Part shown: one piece after another, positions 35,081 through 44,559 of the stretch
Layout: every line of letters begins with the position of its first letter
Position numbering within the stretch: position 1 is the stretch's first letter
Assembly: GCA_026003395.1 (NCBI GenBank)
Contig: BPHE01000002.1
Location: forward strand, 224,549 to 288,548
Length of the DNA stretch: 64,000 nucleotides
Source of the DNA: Vicingaceae bacterium
Lineage (GTDB): Bacteria; Bacteroidota; Bacteroidia; Flavobacteriales_E; Vicingaceae
Reading direction: 5' to 3'
Translations under genes and position numbers: made by a program
Notes under the pieces: model-generated
Seen by the model: the letters and a program-made list of their open reading frames with translations, nothing else
What the model was told of the DNA's origin: nothing
Database searches by the model: none

Positions 35081-36988
35081 GTGTGCACCAATACTAAAGA
35101 AAAAAAAATCTATGAACTGTTGAAACTATATTGGGGCTATGATGATTTTCGCCCGGTTCAAAAAGACATCATATTATCAGTCATAGAAAAAAAAGACACA
35201 CTTGGATTGTTGCCTACCGGAGGGGGAAAATCTCTGTGCTTTCAAATTCCCGCTTTATATTTTAGTAACATCTGTTTGGTTGTTTCTCCATTGGTCGCTT
35301 TGATGAAAGATCAGGTAGAGAATCTGGAAAAAAGAGGGATCAATGCCATCTATCTACATTCGGGTATGTCATATGCCGAAAAAAGTAATATTTACCGTAA
35401 AATCACCTCCCATCATTTCAAGTTTATTTATGTTTCTCCTGAAAAATTACAAACACAAGAGTTCCGTGAAATTTTAAACAATATCTCCATCGACTTGATT
35501 GCTGTGGATGAAGCGCATTGTATCTCTCAATGGGGACACGATTTTAGGCCATCCTACCTGAATATTGGAGAAATAAGGAATTTATTTCCTGAAGCACCCG
35601 TAATTGCATTGACGGCAACAGCTACCCATGAAGTAGTAAAAGACATTGTCAGTTTGATGCGATTAAATAATCCTGCCGTATTCTCCAAAAGCTTCGAAAG
35701 AAAAAACCTGAGTTATGTAGTCCGCAAAGCAGAAAACAAACAGGAATATTTACTGTATTTGCTTTCTAAAGTTTCAGGAAGCACCGTAATTTATGTTAGA
35801 AACCGAAAAAAAACCAAACAATGGGCAGAGTTTTTACAAAAAAAGGGATTAACTTCAGAGTTTTACCACGCCGGTCTTAGTACAATAGAAAGAAACATTA
35901 AACAGGAAAGATGGATAAAAGGGCAGAGCAGGATCATGGTGGCAACCAATGCATTTGGAATGGGCATAGACAAACCCGATGTAAGATTGGTCGTTCACCT
36001 GGATCTGCCCGAAACACTCGAAGCATATTATCAAGAAGCCGGGCGTGCCGGGAGAGATGAACAAAAGGCCTTTGCAGTGGCATTGGTTAATGATGAAGAC
36101 ATATTGATGTTAAAACAAAATTTTGAAAAAAGTTTTCCATCTATTGAAGAAATCAAGCATATCTACGACATGATCGGCAGTTACCTCCAAATACCTGTCG
36201 GTAGTGGCAACGGAAATTCTTATCTGTTTGATTTGGATACTTTCGCCAATCGATATAAAATTCCAGTTTCGAAGGTATATGCCTCAATAAAATTCCTCGA
36301 ACGCAACAATTATCTCTATCTCAATGATTATTTCGAAGAACCCACTAAAGTAAGATTTATTGTTTCACCAAAAGAAGTTTACCAAATTGCCGTAAAAATT
36401 CGCACTTTAGAACCCATCCTCATGTTTTTGACCCGTAATTACCCGGGCATTTTCACCGATTTAACTCCCATTAATGAATTGTATATTGCCCAAAAAATTA
36501 AAACTACACATATCCATATCAAACAACTCCTGCAAAAACTCAAAAATTCAAATATCATTGAATATTTCCCCAACAGTACATTACCTAAAATTGTATATGT
36601 AACCGATCGCATCGAAAAAAAATTTCTTTATATATCGCCTGAAACTTATCTTGAGCGAAAAAAAATTGCCTTACAAAAACTTAATAAAGTAATTGAATAT
36701 ATAAGTTATAACGGTTGCAGAACAAAATTCTTACTCAAATATTTTGGTGAAGAGAACTATAATCGATGCGGTGTATGTGACAATTGCCTCATTTCTAAAA
36801 AAAATTTTTCCTTAACCGAACATAAAATTTCTAGATTCATTCAAGAAAAAATTCCTTGCGATATGGAAGAATTATGGCAACAACTATTGAAAAAATACAA
36901 AAAGGAAGACATTGAAATAACTCTACAAAACCTGCTGGACGAAAAATTGATAGTGATTGAAAATAACCAAATAAAAAGGGCTCCATAA
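35081..36988 (+). CDS. recQ: RecQ-type ATP-dependent DNA helicase
   Basis: RecQ unwinds DNA 3' to 5' in recombination and repair. The 635-residue protein has motif 0 (YWGYDDFRPVQKDII), the P-loop LLPTGGGKSLCFQIPAL, the DEAH box VDEAHCISQWGHDFRPSY and motif VI (YYQEAGRAGRDE). A zinc-binding RQC region has cysteines around CGVCDNCLI near residue 567. There is no recognisable HRDC domain. The start is unusual: I chose the GTG at 35081, because the nearest upstream ATG (35068) is in another frame and reaches a stop after 9 codons. The stop codon lies inside the loop of a terminator hairpin that serves the convergent tRNA gene. Confidence 0.88.
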   Translation: MCTNTKEKKIYELLKLYWGYDDFRPVQKDIILSVIEKKDTLGLLPTGGGKSLCFQIPALYFSNICLVVSPLVALMKDQVENLEKRGINAIYLHSGMSYAEKSNIYRKITSHHFKFIYVSPEKLQTQEFREILNNISIDLIAVDEAHCISQWGHDFRPSYLNIGEIRNLFPEAPVIALTATATHEVVKDIVSLMRLNNPAVFSKSFERKNLSYVVRKAENKQEYLLYLLSKVSGSTVIYVRNRKKTKQWAEFLQKKGLTSEFYHAGLSTIERNIKQERWIKGQSRIMVATNAFGMGIDKPDVRLVVHLDLPETLEAYYQEAGRAGRDEQKAFAVALVNDEDILMLKQNFEKSFPSIEEIKHIYDMIGSYLQIPVGSGNGNSYLFDLDTFANRYKIPVSKVYASIKFLERNNYLYLNDYFEEPTKVRFIVSPKEVYQIAVKIRTLEPILMFLTRNYPGIFTDLTPINELYIAQKIKTTHIHIKQLLQKLKNSNIIEYFPNSTLPKIVYVTDRIEKKFLYISPETYLERKKIALQKLNKVIEYISYNGCRTKFLLKYFGEENYNRCGVCDNCLISKKNFSLTEHKISRFIQEKIPCDMEELWQQLLKKYKKEDIEITLQNLLDEKLIVIENNQIKRAP

Positions 36989-37000
36989 CCGGAGCCCTTT
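36975..37000 (-). terminator. Terminator of tRNA-His, overlapping the recQ 3' end
   Basis: AAAGGGCTCC (36975-36984) and GGAGCCCTTT (36991-37000) form a perfect 10-bp stem with a 6-base loop. On the minus strand the stem is followed by a T-rich run (TTTTTATTTGG). The recQ stop codon lies in the loop, so the same hairpin may also end recQ transcription. Confidence 0.75.
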
Positions 37001-37001
37001 G

Positions 37002-37076
37002 GGTGACTGATGGGACTCGAACCCACGACCCTCAGAACCACAATCTGATGCTCTAACCGGCTGAGCTACAGTCACC
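37002..37076 (-). tRNA. tRNA-His (GTG anticodon)
   Basis: The minus-strand sequence folds into a full cloverleaf. The acceptor stem is GTGACTG/CAGTCAC with an encoded extra 5' G facing C73, the identity feature of tRNA-His. The D-arm is GCTC..GAGC, the anticodon stem TCAGA/TCTGA with loop TTGTGGT (anticodon GTG), and the T-arm GTGGG TTCGAGT CCCAT. CCA is not encoded. Length is 75 bases including the extra G. A -7 box (TATATTTG) lies 14 bases upstream and a terminator directly downstream. Confidence 0.95.
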
Positions 37077-37090
37077 ATTTAAAGCGAGTG

Positions 37091-37098
37091 CAAATATA
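37091..37098 (-). promoter_or_regulatory. -7 box of the tRNA-His gene
   Basis: Minus strand TATATTTG, a full TAnnTTTG match, 14 bases before the 5' end of tRNA-His. No correctly spaced TTG was found upstream. Confidence 0.5.
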
Positions 37099-37219
37099 AG
37101 ATTTATTGTTAATTTTTGAATTTTAAATTTTAAAATTTTTACAGAATTGTCGTTCAATTATTTTAACATAAATAATGCTCAAATCATTTTATGAATAAGT
37201 AATTTTACGGAAAAAAATT

Positions 37220-39373
37220 ATGCCGAAAGACAACCGGGAAGAAATATCGGTGAAAGTAGGAGGTATGGATTGCACCAATTGTGCCATCTCCATTAAAAAG
37301 GCGTTGGAAAAAGCCGGTGCCGAAAATGTCTCGGTTGATTTCACTATGGGCGAAGCCCATTTTACTAAATCAAGCAGTGAAAATATCGACAAGTACCTGA
37401 AAGCCATCGAGTCGTCCGGGTATCAAGTGATTGGAGCAGATAATTTTACCGAAAGCAAAAAAGAGAAAAGATTGAAATACTTTTTGGCAGTCTCAATTAT
37501 TCTCACACTTCCCCAAATCTTATCAATGATACCCGGTTTGGATTTTTTGCATAATTCGCTTATCCATTTAACCCTATCAGCACCTGTTTGGATGATGGGA
37601 ATGTTATATTTTGGTCCCGGCGCCATTGCTTCTTTAAAAAACAAATCGCCCAACATGGATGTTCTTGTAGTAATAGGATCAACGGCAGCATTTTTATATA
37701 GTTGTCTTGGTATGCTCATCTATGGTATAGACCAGTCCCACCAATATTTATTTTTCGAAACCGCTTCATCTATCATTACATTCATATTATTAGGAAATTA
37801 CGTAGAACATCGTGCTGTTGCCAAAACTACAGATGCAGTAAGATCGCTACAAAGCTTGCAACAAACCATAGCCCATCTGCTGAAAAATTACCCTGAAAAC
37901 CAATCAATAACCAATATAGATTCCGGATTATTACGACCAAACGACATCATATTGGTAAAATCGGGAGAAATCATCCCGGTAGACGGAATAATCATTGATA
38001 ACGAAGCTCTCATCAACGAATCCATTCTAACCGGAGAAGCGATGCCTGTCAGAAAAATAGCCGGAGATGAGGTTTTTGGAGGAACCTTGATAGTCAATGG
38101 CAATATTATCGTAAAAGTAAAAAAACCTAAATCCGCATCGGTTGCCGCTAAAATTGTGGAAATGGTGAGAAAAGCCCAACAAGAGAAAGCCCCCATTCAA
38201 CAACTCGGAGATAAAATATCCGAATACTTTGTCCCTATTGTTTTATTTCTCTCAATCATTACATTTGTCGTTAGTGTGTTTGTCTTAAACCTAAGTTTAC
38301 AGGATTCATTGTTAAGAAGCATTGCCGTCATTGTAATTTCTTGTCCTTGCGCCATGGGATTGGCTGCACCGACAGCCATAGCCATGGCAATTGGCCAAAC
38401 AGCACGCAGGGCTATTTTGGTAAAAAACTCAAGGGCATTTGAATGGTTAGCCAAATCGCAAACATTTGTATTTGACAAAACCGGTACGTTAACCAAAGGC
38501 CATCCGGAAGTAATAGATTTTTATTCTGCAAGTAACGAAAATATACATGAAATTCTTGGGAAACTTCTTTCGGCCGTGCAGCGTTCAAATCACCCGGTCT
38601 CAAAAGCAATCGTGCATTGGATTACACAGCAATCCATCAAACCGATAGAAATTAAAAATTTTGAGGAAATCAAAGGGCAAGGCATCGAATTCATTGACAA
38701 TGATAATAACTTTTTTAAAGGCGGATCTTTTTCATTTACAGATATTCATGATACAAATCTTAAAAATAATTATGACTTTTTTTTAACGTGCAATCAAACG
38801 CTTGTAGCGGCTTTTTGCCTTCAAGACGAACTTCATCAAGATATGAAAAAAATTGTAAAATGGCTCCTTGACAGAAATAAAAACGTATATCTCTTAAGTG
38901 GTGATAAAAAAGAAAAATGTCTTGAAATTGCAAATAAAGTTGGTATTAATCCCGAGCACGTTTTCTTTGAAAAAAAACCCGATGAAAAACTGCAAATTAT
39001 CAAACAATTGAAAGAAAAAAACATCCTATGCATGATTGGCGATGGAATTAATGATGCTCCCTCTCTTACTGCTGCCGATGTATCCATTTCCTTCGGACAT
39101 GCTTCGGATATTGCTATGGATGCTGCTACTGTAGTGATTTCGGAGCAAAATATTTATAATGCCTTTATCTATTTAATGACAATCAGCAACATAACAATAA
39201 AAAAAATAAAACAAAATTATTTCTGGGCATTTTTTTACAATATTTTTGCTATTCCCATAGCTGCAGCCGGAATGCTACATCCGATTATTGCCTCTTTGGC
39301 CATGGCATTTTCAGATGTAATTGTTGTAGGAAACTCTCTCTTAATTGGAAGAATTAAAGATACTCCATCATGA
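37220..39373 (+). CDS. Copper-type P1B ATPase
   Basis: The 717-residue pump has one N-terminal heavy-metal domain (GGMDCTNCAISI, Cys18/Cys21) and eight membrane helices. The ion-path motif is SCPCAMGLAAPTA, the phosphorylation site FDKTGTLTKGHPE, the P1B His-Pro SNHPVSKAI and the hinge MIGDGINDAPSLTAADVS. The CPC motif and YNIFAIPIAAAG in helix 7 indicate monovalent copper (or silver) export. Helix 8 reads MAFSDVIVVGNSL, where Cu+ pumps usually have MxxSS; the second Ser is Asp here. The last 4 bases overlap the glycosyltransferase gene. I saw no operator-like sequence in the AT-rich upstream gap. Confidence 0.9.
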   Translation: MPKDNREEISVKVGGMDCTNCAISIKKALEKAGAENVSVDFTMGEAHFTKSSSENIDKYLKAIESSGYQVIGADNFTESKKEKRLKYFLAVSIILTLPQILSMIPGLDFLHNSLIHLTLSAPVWMMGMLYFGPGAIASLKNKSPNMDVLVVIGSTAAFLYSCLGMLIYGIDQSHQYLFFETASSIITFILLGNYVEHRAVAKTTDAVRSLQSLQQTIAHLLKNYPENQSITNIDSGLLRPNDIILVKSGEIIPVDGIIIDNEALINESILTGEAMPVRKIAGDEVFGGTLIVNGNIIVKVKKPKSASVAAKIVEMVRKAQQEKAPIQQLGDKISEYFVPIVLFLSIITFVVSVFVLNLSLQDSLLRSIAVIVISCPCAMGLAAPTAIAMAIGQTARRAILVKNSRAFEWLAKSQTFVFDKTGTLTKGHPEVIDFYSASNENIHEILGKLLSAVQRSNHPVSKAIVHWITQQSIKPIEIKNFEEIKGQGIEFIDNDNNFFKGGSFSFTDIHDTNLKNNYDFFLTCNQTLVAAFCLQDELHQDMKKIVKWLLDRNKNVYLLSGDKKEKCLEIANKVGINPEHVFFEKKPDEKLQIIKQLKEKNILCMIGDGINDAPSLTAADVSISFGHASDIAMDAATVVISEQNIYNAFIYLMTISNITIKKIKQNYFWAFFYNIFAIPIAAAGMLHPIIASLAMAFSDVIVVGNSLLIGRIKDTPS

Positions 39374-40521
39374 GAATTCTTTTTTTACCCTCGTGGTACC
39401 CCAATAGAAAGTATAAAACAGAAGGCATTTTTATTAAACGTCACGCAATAGCTTTCAGTAAAAATTTCGAAATAGAAGTTTTCTTTTCAAAACCCATTGA
39501 AAACTACAAATATACTTTTTGGGAAATTCATCAAGTAAACAATAACCTTAGAGAATACATTTTATATTATCCTAAATTGTCAAATGGTCCATTCGTAAAT
39601 ATAAGGCAATCATCTTGGCATTTGATTGCCATCTGCAAAATGTTTTTCAAAATCTTAAAACGACCCAAATACTCAATCGTCCATTCTCATGTATTAACTA
39701 TAAAAACCATTTTAGCATATTTATACAAAAAAATTCGTGGTTCCATCTGGATACACACCGAACATTGGTCGAAATTTCTCGCCCAAAACCGTCATCAACT
39801 TACAAGCACCGATAAAATTTTATTAAAAATACTGAATCGTCAATGTAACACTATTATTACTGTTTCCGAAAACTTAAAAAAGAATTTGCAAGAACTAAAT
39901 ATAATAAAACCAACTGAAGTAATATACAATGCCGTTGACCCAATGATATTTAAACCTGTGAATAATCGCCGGCTTAAAAATCCATTCAAATTTTTGCATG
40001 TCTCGACCCTTGATGAAAAATCAAAAAATATAACCGGTATCCTCAAAGCAATTGATAAGTTAAATCGGAGAGGAAACAGTTTTATATTCACCTTTGTTTC
40101 TGATGGGGATATTCAAACACTAATGCAAAAAATTGAAAAATTTGTAATAGATAAAAGTAATATCAAAGTAATTGGAGAAGTCGAACAAAAAAAATTATCT
40201 GAAATTTATAATGAACATGATTGTTTGGTTATGTTTAGCAATTACGAAAATATGCCATGTGTCATAGAAGAAGCTCTTTGTTGTGGAATTCCTGTAATTG
40301 CTACCAAAGTAGGGGGAATACCGGAAGTCATTCACAATCTTAACGGCATATTGATTGAACCTGATAATATTGATGAATTAGTTAACAAAATGGAATGGAT
40401 GATACACAATCATTCTATCTATGATAAAAACACTATTAGCAAGGATGCATACAAATTTACCGACGTTTCAGTAGAAGCAAAATACAGAAAAATTATCTCT
40501 GCAATTACAACCAAAGATTAA
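39370..40521 (+). CDS. Glycosyltransferase family 4 protein
   Basis: The 383-residue protein has the GT-B fold of GT4 enzymes. The N-terminal half starts LFLPSWYPNRKYKTEGIFIK and contains VHSHVLTIKTILAYL. The C-terminal half has VIYNAVDPMIFKP (about residue 187) and the sugar-nucleotide site ENMPCVIEEALCCGIPVIAT followed by VGGIPEVI. Such enzymes transfer a sugar from a nucleotide donor during cell-surface glycan assembly; donor and acceptor are unknown. Its start overlaps the ATPase gene in an ATGA, so it is probably co-transcribed, although no functional link is evident. No other glycan gene lies next to it. Confidence 0.85.
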   Translation: MRILFLPSWYPNRKYKTEGIFIKRHAIAFSKNFEIEVFFSKPIENYKYTFWEIHQVNNNLREYILYYPKLSNGPFVNIRQSSWHLIAICKMFFKILKRPKYSIVHSHVLTIKTILAYLYKKIRGSIWIHTEHWSKFLAQNRHQLTSTDKILLKILNRQCNTIITVSENLKKNLQELNIIKPTEVIYNAVDPMIFKPVNNRRLKNPFKFLHVSTLDEKSKNITGILKAIDKLNRRGNSFIFTFVSDGDIQTLMQKIEKFVIDKSNIKVIGEVEQKKLSEIYNEHDCLVMFSNYENMPCVIEEALCCGIPVIATKVGGIPEVIHNLNGILIEPDNIDELVNKMEWMIHNHSIYDKNTISKDAYKFTDVSVEAKYRKIISAITTKD

Positions 40522-40723
40522 ACCACTATATTCTATTTCTTTGCATTAAAAAAAATAATTATGAATGAATTGTGTTTTTATAACTTTAAAAAAATTAATT
40601 TCCAATTCTATAAAATTTCAAAATCAACCGACGTTTAAACAAATCTTTTTTTGGAATTCGATTATTAAATAAATTTACTTATAATTATTTGTTAAAACAA
40701 TATAATTTTTAGATAAAATTTTC

Positions 40724-40731
40724 TATCTTTG
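40724..40731 (+). promoter_or_regulatory. -7 box before the first BNR-like secreted protein
   Basis: TATCTTTG matches TAnnTTTG and lies 24 bases before the ATG at 40756. The TTTG at 40688-40691 is too far away (32 bases) to be its partner. The 234-base gap from 40522 is otherwise very AT-rich and featureless. Confidence 0.5.
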
Positions 40732-40755
40732 CAACACAATTTAAAAATTACGATT

Positions 40756-42594
40756 ATGAAGAAAAATTTATTATTATGTTGTGTGTTTTTAAGCACATTT
40801 GCTTTAAATGCACAAAACAATGTTCACAATCCGAAGTACTTGGCCAAAAAGCCTGACTTTAAAGGGTTTGTCGAACCTCAAACAAGCCAGGGAGAACCTT
40901 GGAAAAAACCCAATTTAAACAACAAGGTAGTTAATAACTGTGTTACTACTAAAACATTGGGGAGTGCCGGTAATGCTTATGGTGGATTTACTCGTCCCGG
41001 CAGACCTGTGATTGATTACAATCCTACGTTAAACACCATTACCTTGATACATCGTTCAAATCCAACCGTAGATGGTTCATCCAATACAGGTAATTTGTTC
41101 TATGATGTTTCTAAAGATGGTGGTAATACATGGATGACCAATGTAGGCCCTATTTACGTACCCGGTTCTGAATTAGCACGTTATCCCATGGCAGTTATAT
41201 ACAATCCGGTAGGAAATACAAATCCAAGCAACGCATACATTTCTTATCATGCTGCTGCTACCAATGGGAGCGGATGGGTCGCTCATTTAAATGGTGCATC
41301 ACAACTAACTACCCCTGTTTCATATCAACAAAACGTAGAACTTTATGGTTCATCCGGATTCAATGGATTGATTCCGGATGCAGGGTGCGTCACTAATGAA
41401 GGAACTTTCTGGGTTGTTGACTGGACTTATGATGGAACTGATTACACCGATACAATCTTAATTAAAAAAGGTGTATTTAACACTGTACTAGGTCGTCATG
41501 ACTTTACAACTACCAAACTATATTTCCCGGTAACTTATGATGCTACAAACGGCAAATATTTTGTAACAACTAACATAGCATTTGCGCCAAATGGCTTAAC
41601 CGGATATGTTACTGCCATTGCAAATGATGATCTCACATTTGCTCCTGATTCCTCGACATATTTGGTTGTTTGGAAAACTATAGATGGCGGTACTACTTGG
41701 ACCGGACCTACAAGAATCAATATTAACAATGCTGCAAATTCAGAATTAGGCACCTCCGGTCAAGCTTACAACTGTGCATTCCAACTTGACGGTGTTGTCG
41801 ATTCTCTCAATAGATTACATCTAATTTTGGGAATTGCTCCTAAAGCTGATGGAACTGCAATTTATACTACACCCGGAACATGGGGAGAATTCTCTGTTAT
41901 CACGGATGGTGGTAATAACACATCTATTAAGCTTTTAGCAAAACCTATGACTTTTAGAGGTACTTTTGGCAGTATTTCTGATGACTCAAGAGGTCAATTG
42001 GCCATGAACCCAAGTGGCAGTAGAATTTATTATGTCTGGTTCGACACTGACACAACTTTGTTCCCGGGTAACGGTAACACTTTCCCTAATGCATACATGA
42101 GAAGTTATAATGTTTCCAACAATACTTGGTCTTCTCAAGTTTATAATCTAACCGGAGGTTCTTCTGTTGATGCTATCATTACATTTGGATATGTCGCTCA
42201 ATACACAGCTTCATGTGGTGCCAATGATAAAATTATAATCGGTTGGCAAACTCTTTCCGGTGCTGATACAGATCCGGTTGATTTCCAATTTGCCTCTATA
42301 GATCTTTGCTGTTTAATCAACTCTGTAGAAGAAATTGCCGGAATCAACAATTTAAAAATGTATCCGAATCCTGCAAAAAACAATTTAAACATTGAATTTA
42401 ACAGCACTTCAAGCCAAACAATGAATATCGATATTTTCAATAATTTAGGACAATTGGTTTATTCAAGTCGTGAAAATGTTAATGTCGGTAGAAATATCAT
42501 TAACATGAACATTTCTATTCTCACACCGGGAATTTATACAATCAAAATTTCCGATAACAAAACCAATATGGTAAATAAGCTGATTATTGAATAA
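40756..42594 (+). CDS. Secreted BNR-repeat protein with T9SS type A sorting tail
   Basis: From the ATG at 40756 (MKKNLLLCCVFLSTFALNAQ) the protein has 612 residues and a clear signal peptide. The open TTG nine codons upstream would spoil it. The middle has BNR/Asp-box motifs (SKDGGNTW, TIDGGTTW) of the sialidase-type beta-propeller, but I do not see the arginine triad of true sialidases. The C-terminus is a T9SS type A sorting domain (NLKMYPNPAKNNLNIEF ... GIYTIKISDNKTN). Export by the T9SS and surface attachment or release are expected; the substrate is unknown. The next gene encodes a protein of the same design and length, so the two are probably paralogues. Confidence 0.8.
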   Translation: MKKNLLLCCVFLSTFALNAQNNVHNPKYLAKKPDFKGFVEPQTSQGEPWKKPNLNNKVVNNCVTTKTLGSAGNAYGGFTRPGRPVIDYNPTLNTITLIHRSNPTVDGSSNTGNLFYDVSKDGGNTWMTNVGPIYVPGSELARYPMAVIYNPVGNTNPSNAYISYHAAATNGSGWVAHLNGASQLTTPVSYQQNVELYGSSGFNGLIPDAGCVTNEGTFWVVDWTYDGTDYTDTILIKKGVFNTVLGRHDFTTTKLYFPVTYDATNGKYFVTTNIAFAPNGLTGYVTAIANDDLTFAPDSSTYLVVWKTIDGGTTWTGPTRININNAANSELGTSGQAYNCAFQLDGVVDSLNRLHLILGIAPKADGTAIYTTPGTWGEFSVITDGGNNTSIKLLAKPMTFRGTFGSISDDSRGQLAMNPSGSRIYYVWFDTDTTLFPGNGNTFPNAYMRSYNVSNNTWSSQVYNLTGGSSVDAIITFGYVAQYTASCGANDKIIIGWQTLSGADTDPVDFQFASIDLCCLINSVEEIAGINNLKMYPNPAKNNLNIEFNSTSSQTMNIDIFNNLGQLVYSSRENVNVGRNIINMNISILTPGIYTIKISDNKTNMVNKLIIE

Positions 42595-42613
42595 TATTCA
42601 TTTCTTTTTACTA

Positions 42614-42645
42614 AAAAAACCCGGTCCATTTGGCCGGGTTTTTTA
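42614..42645 (+). terminator. Intrinsic terminator after the first BNR-like gene
   Basis: AAAAAACCCGG (42614-42624) pairs with CCGGGTTTTTT (42634-42644). The T-run continues into TTTTATTTT. It starts 19 bases after the stop. The loop contains the TTTG that can act as the -33 element of the next gene. Confidence 0.85.
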
Positions 42646-42660
42646 TTTTAATTATATTTG
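42629..42660 (+). promoter_or_regulatory. Complete Bacteroidota promoter overlapping a terminator
   Basis: TTTG (42629-42632), 20 bases, TATATTTG (42653-42660), 24 bases before the ATG at 42685. The -33 element falls in the loop of the preceding gene's terminator, so the two signals interlock. Confidence 0.6.
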
Positions 42661-42684
42661 CATAAATCATAAAATCAAATAGTT

Positions 42685-44538
42685 ATGAAAAGTAATTTAT
42701 TTCTTGCTTTGCTTTTCAGTCAGCTGATTATTGCACAAAACAATTCTCAAAATTTTAAACTTGCAAAAGTTCCTCAAAAGGTTGATGTGTCAATGCCGTA
42801 TCAAAAAACTTTAAAAACAGGTTTTGAACCTATTGAATTTGTTAACAAACCAGGCCATCAATTGCCCGAACAAAAAACATCCACATTAGTGAAAATTGGA
42901 GAAACTTCTTATGATTTACAAACCAACGGAAGTGTAAGAAGACAAATTTTCAATCCCGGAGACGGAACAATTTCTGCTGTATGGACTTACAGTTCAAGCT
43001 TGGATCTTTCTGCTACCGACCGAGGAAGCGGATATAATTATTTTAACTCTACATGGGGCAATATCCCTACCGCCAGGATAGAACCCTTTAGAACAGGATG
43101 GGGAAACATTGTAGTTACAGGAAAAAACGAAGAAATAATTATTGCCCATCCCGGCAGCGGCACCCTGGCTTTATCCAGAAGAACAAAAGGTACAGGTGTT
43201 TGGTCAACTAATTTAATGCCCGGTAATTATCAATACATTTGGCCAAGAGTTGCAGTTGGAGGCCCCGGAGATTCTTCTATTCACGTTATTGCCGTAACAT
43301 CACCCTCTGCATTTGGAGGAAGCCTGGTAAATGGTTTGGACGGTGCTTTGGTATATTTTCGTTCTTTAGATGGAGGTTATACCTGGGATATTATCGATTC
43401 TATTTTGCCGGGCTTGGATACCGGCAATTTTGCTTTTTGCCCTCAAGTCAAAGGTTTTGGTGGAGATGAATATGCCATCGCTGCCAGAGGAAACACCATT
43501 GCGATTGCTGTATTTGATGACTGGAATGATATTGTATTGTTGAAATCTACTGATAATGGAAATAGTTGGAATAAAACCATAGTGTTTGATGTACTGAACA
43601 ATCCTCAAGTAAATACAGATACTATTGAATCTTCCGATAATTCCGGCGCCTTAATTATTGACAACAATGGGATGGTTCATATGTTTTTCGGAAGAATGAG
43701 ATATCTTGACGATAATTTTTCAGATAATCAATATTCTTATTTTCCTGCCACAAATGGTTTATTTTACTGGAATGAAAATATGGGAGCCGCATCAGGAAGT
43801 GGTTTGACCAATGCACAAATTATAACAGGTGCATTAGACCTGAACAACAACGGAACTCTGGATATTTCAAGCAATAGTGAAATTGCATTGTATTACGCAT
43901 CACTTTCCAGTTTTCCTTCTGCCGGCGTGGATGCTAATAACAATATTTACCTGACTTATTCTGCTTTGGCAGAAAATCTGAGCAACGGGTCACAATTCTA
44001 CCGCCATATTTATGTAATGAAAAGCACTGATGGCGGTTCATCCTGGTCTCAACCCGTAGATATATTAAATAATGGAGGAGGTAGCGGTCTGTATGATTTT
44101 TCCGAAGCAGTATTCGCAGATTTGGCTGATTTGGTTGATAATCATTTACATATAATCTTTCAGGAAGATAGTGAACCGGGGCTGGCTGTGAGAGGAGACA
44201 ATGATGGTTTTACTATGAACAATATTTATTATTACAAACTTACTACCGATTTAAATGTCACGGTTGGAATGGAAGAAAAGCCATCAAATGACAATTTTAA
44301 AATCTACCCAAATCCTGCAAAAGACGCATTTAACATTTCTTATTTAAGTAAAGAAAACAATACGATAAGCATTGAAATATACAATAATCTCGGACAGTTG
44401 ATATACCGGAAGCCATATAATCTTATTAAAGGTAAGAATGTCCTTTCTATGAATTTAGAAAACTTAACCTCCGGTATCTATACTATTTTGATCAATGATC
44501 AAGAAAATATAAAAACTTCGAAACTAATCATAGAATAA
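42685..44538 (+). CDS. Secreted BNR-repeat protein with T9SS type A sorting tail (second)
   Basis: The 617-residue protein starts with a signal peptide (MKSNLFLALLFSQLIIAQ). It has BNR/Asp-box motifs (SLDGGYTW, STDNGNSW, STDGGSSW) spread through the middle, as in beta-propeller sialidase-like proteins. It ends with a type A T9SS tail (FKIYPNPAKDAFNISY ... GIYTILINDQEN). Layout and length mirror the preceding gene, which suggests an old tandem duplication. The sialidase catalytic arginines are not evident, so no enzymatic activity is claimed. It has its own promoter upstream and a strong terminator downstream, so it is a single-gene unit. Confidence 0.8.
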   Translation: MKSNLFLALLFSQLIIAQNNSQNFKLAKVPQKVDVSMPYQKTLKTGFEPIEFVNKPGHQLPEQKTSTLVKIGETSYDLQTNGSVRRQIFNPGDGTISAVWTYSSSLDLSATDRGSGYNYFNSTWGNIPTARIEPFRTGWGNIVVTGKNEEIIIAHPGSGTLALSRRTKGTGVWSTNLMPGNYQYIWPRVAVGGPGDSSIHVIAVTSPSAFGGSLVNGLDGALVYFRSLDGGYTWDIIDSILPGLDTGNFAFCPQVKGFGGDEYAIAARGNTIAIAVFDDWNDIVLLKSTDNGNSWNKTIVFDVLNNPQVNTDTIESSDNSGALIIDNNGMVHMFFGRMRYLDDNFSDNQYSYFPATNGLFYWNENMGAASGSGLTNAQIITGALDLNNNGTLDISSNSEIALYYASLSSFPSAGVDANNNIYLTYSALAENLSNGSQFYRHIYVMKSTDGGSSWSQPVDILNNGGGSGLYDFSEAVFADLADLVDNHLHIIFQEDSEPGLAVRGDNDGFTMNNIYYYKLTTDLNVTVGMEEKPSNDNFKIYPNPAKDAFNISYLSKENNTISIEIYNNLGQLIYRKPYNLIKGKNVLSMNLENLTSGIYTILINDQENIKTSKLIIE

Positions 44539-44559
44539 CAAGATTTGAAATTACTTTCT

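Noticed and set aside
40756..44538. The two BNR proteins as true sialidases
   Set aside because: Asp-box repeats are present, but I could not place the arginine triad or catalytic Asp/Tyr, so only a BNR-like propeller is claimed.
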